64,000 bases of DNA, from assembly GCF_008802405.1 (NCBI RefSeq), contig NZ_VZDO01000001.1, positions 62,001-126,000 of the forward strand, given 5' to 3'. Below, piece after piece: positions 59,985 to 64,000 of this stretch (its first letter is position 1; each line of letters opens with the position of its first letter). Origin of the DNA: Plantimonas leprariae (GTDB taxonomy: Bacteria; Pseudomonadota; Alphaproteobacteria; Rhizobiales; Rhizobiaceae). A program made the position numbers and the translations under genes. The notes under the pieces were generated by a model that saw nothing but the letters and a program-made list of their open reading frames with translations, was not told the DNA's origin and searched no databases.

Positions 59985-60620
59985 ATGAGCCGCAAGGAAA
60001 GCATCGCCGATGCGGGGGACGAACCGCGCCGCCTCGACGGCGAGGATGCGGTCGCGGCGCGGATGGCGCTGGTCGACGCGCCGCACGTGGCGGGGCTCAA
60101 CGCGCTCGCCCGCCGGATCGCGGCGGAGCACGGCGCCGCGCCGTTCTTCGACCCGCTCGGGGGCGGAGCCGAAGCGTCCATCCTCCTCCTCCTGGAAACG
60201 CCCGGCACGCGGATCGGCCCGGCGCGGTTCGTCAGCCAGGACAACGCGACGGGCACCGGCCGCAACCTCCGCCGGTTCTTCGGCGAAGCCGGGATCGGAC
60301 GGCGCGACGTCGTGATCTGGAACGCCGTGCCCTTCATCATCCACGCCGAAGGTGCCCGCAACCGTGCGCCGACCAGAGGGGAAGCGGCGGCGGGGATGCG
60401 CTGGCTGCCGCCGCTCCTCGACCTCCTGCCGAACCTCAAGGCCGCCGTCATGGCCGGGCGCTTCGCGAAGCGCTGCCGGCCGGAGTTGGAACGGCTGCGG
60501 CCCGGCCTCCCCCTGTTCGAGATGCCGCATCCGAGCCCGGTCTACGTGGTGACGAAGCCGACCATCGCGCCCGGCATCGTCGCGACCTTGCGCGAGGCGC
60601 GCGAAGCGGCGGAGCGTTAG
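59985..60620 (+). CDS. Uracil-DNA glycosylase superfamily protein
   Basis: A 211-residue protein of the UDG fold. Motifs in order: ILLLLETPGTR (66-76, the catalytic-loop area), WNAVPFI (112-118) and the C-terminal MPHPSP (180-185), where the histidine loop lies. No CXXC iron-sulphur motif is seen; the single cysteine (Cys164) argues against UDG family 4. Exact subfamily and base specificity cannot be given. It lies on plus between ribF and ileS, both on minus, so it interrupts an otherwise co-directional housekeeping block. The ribosome binding site is weak. Confidence 0.82.
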   Translation: MSRKESIADAGDEPRRLDGEDAVAARMALVDAPHVAGLNALARRIAAEHGAAPFFDPLGGGAEASILLLLETPGTRIGPARFVSQDNATGTGRNLRRFFGEAGIGRRDVVIWNAVPFIIHAEGARNRAPTRGEAAAGMRWLPPLLDLLPNLKAAVMAGRFAKRCRPELERLRPGLPLFEMPHPSPVYVVTKPTIAPGIVATLREAREAAER

Positions 60621-60631
60621 GCGGCGGAGCG

Positions 60632-61615
60632 TTAGAAAGACAGCAACCGGTCGAGCGGCGACAGGGGCTGGGCGCCCGCCAGCGCGGCGCGTGCCTCCTC
60701 GGCGTCGCGGTCCATCTGTCGGATCAGCGCCTCGACGCGGTCGAACTTCTCTTCGCCGCGCAGCCAGGCGAAGAGCGCGACGTCGCAGGTCTCGCCGTAG
60801 AGGTCGCCGGCGAAGTCGAAGAGGAAGGTCTCGAACAGCGCCGCGCCGTTGTCGAAGGTCGGCCGCCGCCCGTAGCTCGCGACGCCGCCGAGTAGGGTGC
60901 CGTCCGAGCGGCGCAAGCGCACCGCGTAGATGCCGTGCGCGAGGAGGCCGTTCTCGACCAGTGCCATGTTGGCGGTGGGATAGCCGAGCTGGCGGCCGAG
61001 CTTCTGGCCGCCGATCACCGGCGCCTCGATCGTCCAGCGATAGCCGAGGAGCGCCGCCGCGCCCGCGACGTTCCCCTGCCCAAGATCGTGCCGGATGCGG
61101 CTGGAGGAGACCGGCGCGCCGCTTTCGTCGGCGAAGGCTTCGACGGCGGTGACGCCGAAGCCGTACCGCTCGCCCGCGGCGCGCAAGGTCGCGACCGTGC
61201 CGCTCCGCTTCGCGCCGTAGCAGAAGTCGAAGCCGACCACGACGTGCCGGGCGCCGAGTCCTTCGACCAGGACGGCGCGCACGAACTCGTCGGCCGAAAG
61301 GGCGGCGAAGGCCCGGTCGAAGGGCTGCTCCACCACCGCCGCGAAGCCGAGCGCGGCGAGGAGCCGCGCCTTCACCGGCGGCGGCGTCAGGCGCAGCACC
61401 GGCCGGTCCGGCGCGAAGACGCTGCGCGGATGCGGCTCGAAGGTCAGGCAGAGCGCCGGAATGCCGTCCCGCCCGGCGATTTCGATCGCAGCCCCCAGCA
61501 CCGCCTGATGGCCGCGATGGATGCCGTCGAAATTGCCGATCGCGACGACGCCGCCGCGAAACCCTTCCGCCAGCGTCGAGGCCGGGCCGAAACGGCGGAT
61601 GCCGGCGGCGCTCAT
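60632..61615 (-). CDS. ribF: Bifunctional riboflavin kinase / FAD synthetase
   Basis: Makes FMN and FAD from riboflavin. The 327-residue protein has the nucleotidyltransferase motif GNFDGIHRGH at 27-36 and SSSRIRHDL in the first domain. The flavokinase domain has GRQLGYPTANM and YGRRPTFDNG. Its ATG overlaps the stop of the HAD hydrolase gene by four bases (ATGA). Its 3' end faces the UDG-superfamily gene with 11 bases between stops. Confidence 0.96.
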   Translation of the reverse strand: MSAAGIRRFGPASTLAEGFRGGVVAIGNFDGIHRGHQAVLGAAIEIAGRDGIPALCLTFEPHPRSVFAPDRPVLRLTPPPVKARLLAALGFAAVVEQPFDRAFAALSADEFVRAVLVEGLGARHVVVGFDFCYGAKRSGTVATLRAAGERYGFGVTAVEAFADESGAPVSSSRIRHDLGQGNVAGAAALLGYRWTIEAPVIGGQKLGRQLGYPTANMALVENGLLAHGIYAVRLRRSDGTLLGGVASYGRRPTFDNGAALFETFLFDFAGDLYGETCDVALFAWLRGEEKFDRVEALIRQMDRDAEEARAALAGAQPLSPLDRLLSF

Positions 61616-62436
61616 CGCAGCGTCGGCATGACGTAGCGCGCCGCGAGACCCTGTGCGCCGAGCGCCTCGCCGATGCCCGCCCCCAGTTCGTCGCGGTGGA
61701 CGCCCTCGGCGATGAGGAGCACGTCGACGCCGTAGTCGTTGGCGCCGCGGATGTCGGTATGGAGGCCGTCGCCGATCGCGAGCACCGCGGTCGGCCGCCC
61801 GGCGGTGCCCGCTTCCCGCGCCGCCAGATCGTAGATCGGGCGATAGGGCTTGCCCGCCATCGCGACCGCGCCGCCCTCCGCCCCGTAGGCTTTCGCGAGC
61901 GCGCCGGCGCAGAAGATCAGCTTCGCGCCGCGATGCACGACGACGTCCGGGTTGGCGCAGACCATCGGCAGGTTGCGCTCGCGCAGCCGCGCCAGAAGCT
62001 CGGCGTAGTCGTCCGGCGTTTCCGTCTCGTCGTCGAAGAGACCGGTCGCGACGATCGTCTCCGCCTCCGCCTCCCCGACGAAATCGACCTCGATACCGGT
62101 GAAGATGTCCTTGTTGCGCTCCGGCCCGATGTGGAAGAGCCGCCGCGGGCCGGAGGCGATGAGGTCGCGCGTGACATCGCCGGAGGTGACGATCCGGTCG
62201 TAGGCTTCCCGCGAGAAGCTCAACGAATCGAGCTGGCGCGCGACGCCTTCCAAGGGTCGCGGCGAGTTCGTCAGCAGCACCACGGTGCGGCCGGCCTGCC
62301 GCGCCTGCCGGAGCGCCGCCTCGGCGGCGGCGTGCTTCTCGACGCCGTCGTGGATGACGCCCCAGACGTCGCAGAAGATCGCCTCGTAGCGCGGAACCAC
62401 GGTGCCGAGGTCGGCGATGGCTTCGGGAGCGGTCAT
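61612..62436 (-). CDS. TIGR01459-type HAD-superfamily hydrolase
   Basis: A 274-residue class IIA HAD-like phosphatase. Motif I reads CDVWGVIHDG (about 22-31), so the usual second aspartate of DXD is Trp-Gly-Val, as is normal for this subfamily. Motif II is LLTNSPRP. MAGKPYRPIYD and IGDGLHTDIRGANDYG are motifs III and IV. Substrate unknown. It leads the HAD-ribF pair and is divergent from groESL, an order common in Rhizobiales. Confidence 0.93.
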   Translation of the reverse strand: MTAPEAIADLGTVVPRYEAIFCDVWGVIHDGVEKHAAAEAALRQARQAGRTVVLLTNSPRPLEGVARQLDSLSFSREAYDRIVTSGDVTRDLIASGPRRLFHIGPERNKDIFTGIEVDFVGEAEAETIVATGLFDDETETPDDYAELLARLRERNLPMVCANPDVVVHRGAKLIFCAGALAKAYGAEGGAVAMAGKPYRPIYDLAAREAGTAGRPTAVLAIGDGLHTDIRGANDYGVDVLLIAEGVHRDELGAGIGEALGAQGLAARYVMPTLR

Positions 62437-62670
62437 GATCGGTCGCGGTCTTCCGATGGAAAAGCCGCCCGGCGAAAGGCGCGAAGGCTTCGCCGAGCGC
62501 GATTAAGTGGCATGCGCCGTGGCGTCAAGCGAGCCGCTGGTCGCAGCCGGGGCGGTGGATGGCTCCGGCCGAGCCCTTGCGGCGCGCGGAGCCCGCAGCC
62601 ATATCGGGGCCGGCGACGCCCGCCCGGCGGCTGTCGCGAAAATTTCACGCCGCCTCGCCTTGCGCGAAGC

Positions 62671-62699
62671 TTGACAGCCGGACCCCCGCCGAACTATCT
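62671..62699 (+). promoter_or_regulatory. groES: groESL promoter
   Basis: TTGACA at 62671-62676 and CTATCT at 62694-62699 are separated by 17 bases and lie just upstream of the CIRCE element. The preceding GC gives CTTGACA, which also suits an alphaproteobacterial RpoH-type -35, so use by the vegetative factor, RpoH or both is possible. Confidence 0.72.
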
Positions 62700-62708
62700 C
62701 GCCGCCTG

Positions 62709-62735
62709 TTAGCACTCGTTCATATCGAGTGCCAG
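62709..62735 (+). promoter_or_regulatory. CIRCE element (HrcA operator)
   Basis: TTAGCACTC-N9-GAGTGCCAG compared with the consensus TTAGCACTC-N9-GAGTGCTAA: the left half is perfect, the right half has two changes at its outer end. It starts 9 bases after the -10 box and 90 bases before the groES ATG, where HrcA would block the promoter. Confidence 0.92.
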
Positions 62736-62798
62736 ACCATCCGGCCGGGCCTCGCTTCGAGTGTCCGGTTTCGCTTTACGAGCTTGAGGAAACTCACC

Positions 62799-63098
62799 AT
62801 GGCAACCCTGAACTTCCGTCCGCTGCACGACCGCGTCGTGGTTCGCCGCGTCGAGTCCGAGCAGAAGACCGCCGGCGGCATCATCATTCCGGACACCGCC
62901 AAGGAGAAGCCGCAGGAAGGCGAAGTCGTCGCCGTCGGCCCCGGCGCCCGCGACGACAAGGGCGCGGTGCAGGCGCTCGACGTCAAGGCCGGCGACCGCG
63001 TTCTGTTCGGCAAGTGGTCCGGCACCGAGGTCAAGGTGAACGGCGAAGATCTCCTCATCATGAAGGAGAGCGACATCATGGGCGTGATCGCCGCCTGA
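62799..63098 (+). CDS. groES: Co-chaperonin GroES
   Basis: The 99-residue lid of the GroEL chamber. It starts [17 protein letters not shown], contains the mobile-loop region [20 protein letters not shown] in part, and ends [16 protein letters not shown] lies upstream of the ATG. It is followed by groEL after 80 bases. Control by CIRCE/HrcA and a heat-type promoter is supported by the sites upstream. Confidence 0.98.
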   Translation: MATLNFRPLHDRVVVRRVESEQKTAGGIIIPDTAKEKPQEGEVVAVGPGARDDKGAVQALDVKAGDRVLFGKWSGTEVKVNGEDLLIMKESDIMGVIAA

Positions 63099-63166
63099 TC
63101 GGCGCCTTCCTTCCCACTCTTCCCATCCATCCGAGAACGGCGCTTCTCTCAGGAACGCGCCCTTAG

Positions 63167-64000
<834 letters not shown>

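Larger units (their letters stand above)
62437..62798. other. Divergent intergenic region HAD hydrolase / groES
   Basis: About 362 bases without a supportable gene. It carries the groES promoter and CIRCE element (own entries) in its right third. The left part, 62437-62650, shows nothing recognisable beyond the expected promoter for the HAD-ribF pair. Confidence 0.5.

Overview
The window is GC-rich, densely coded bacterial chromosome (64 kb, about 48 protein genes, no rRNA, tRNA, CRISPR array or insertion sequence recognised). Gene content and order point to an alphaproteobacterium of the Rhizobiales (Hyphomicrobiales). Signs of this are the TamA-TamB pair, BA14K-like, DUF2093, DUF2585 and DUF4170 proteins, the block pmbA / inositol-phosphatase family / DUF4170 / DUF374 / waaA / lpxK with mutL, groESL next to a TIGR01459-type HAD hydrolase, ribF and ileS, and an alphaproteobacterial LexA-type site. 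A zeaxanthin-type carotenoid cluster without photosynthesis genes fits a pigmented aerobic heterotroph (an Aurantimonadaceae-like organism is one possibility). Genus cannot be fixed from the sequence.

Layout. 1-3834 (minus): fbp, tkt and the start of pgk, which runs off the left edge. 4094-10489: carotenoid genes, crtE-crtZ on plus meeting crtX-crtY-crtI-crtB on minus, so that crtZ and crtB overlap at their 3' ends. 10592-12684: a DUF2585 membrane protein and a HerA-like ATPase. 12800-15555 (minus): a two-gene DNA-damage module, a radical-SAM protein followed by a DUF4130-UdgX fusion, with a GTTC-N7-GTTC site just upstream. 15781-16357: a BA14K-like secreted protein and its terminator. 16372-20085 (minus): a molybdenum hydroxylase operon coxS-coxL-coxM of form II type. 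20402-28715 (plus): tamA-tamB; TamB holds a strict tandem repeat of 101 residues. 28840-29148: a small secreted protein.

29437-40206 (plus) is a glycogen/central-carbon run pgi-glgP-glgC-glgA-pgm-glgX, with no branching enzyme gene. It is followed by mutL and DUF2093. 42343-47897 (minus) is the Kdo/lipid A block with pmbA and a phosphatase. A type IB topoisomerase follows on plus. 49086-59801 (minus) carries patatin, two M16 peptidase-family proteins (one without its zinc motif), rsmD, a pseudouridine synthase with long disordered arms, a lipoprotein and ileS, with tadA on plus. 59985-60620 is a second uracil-DNA-glycosylase-superfamily gene. ribF, a HAD hydrolase and CIRCE-controlled groES-groEL close the window, groEL running off the right edge.

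The most interesting unit is the radical-SAM / DUF4130-UdgX pair with its putative SOS box: a lesion-binding covalent glycosylase family coupled to an uncharacterised radical enzyme that ends in a helix-hairpin-helix. Other points worth a look are the TamB repeat, the split carotenoid cluster, the glgB-less glycogen operon, and three convergent gene pairs that share a CTAG as both stop codons.
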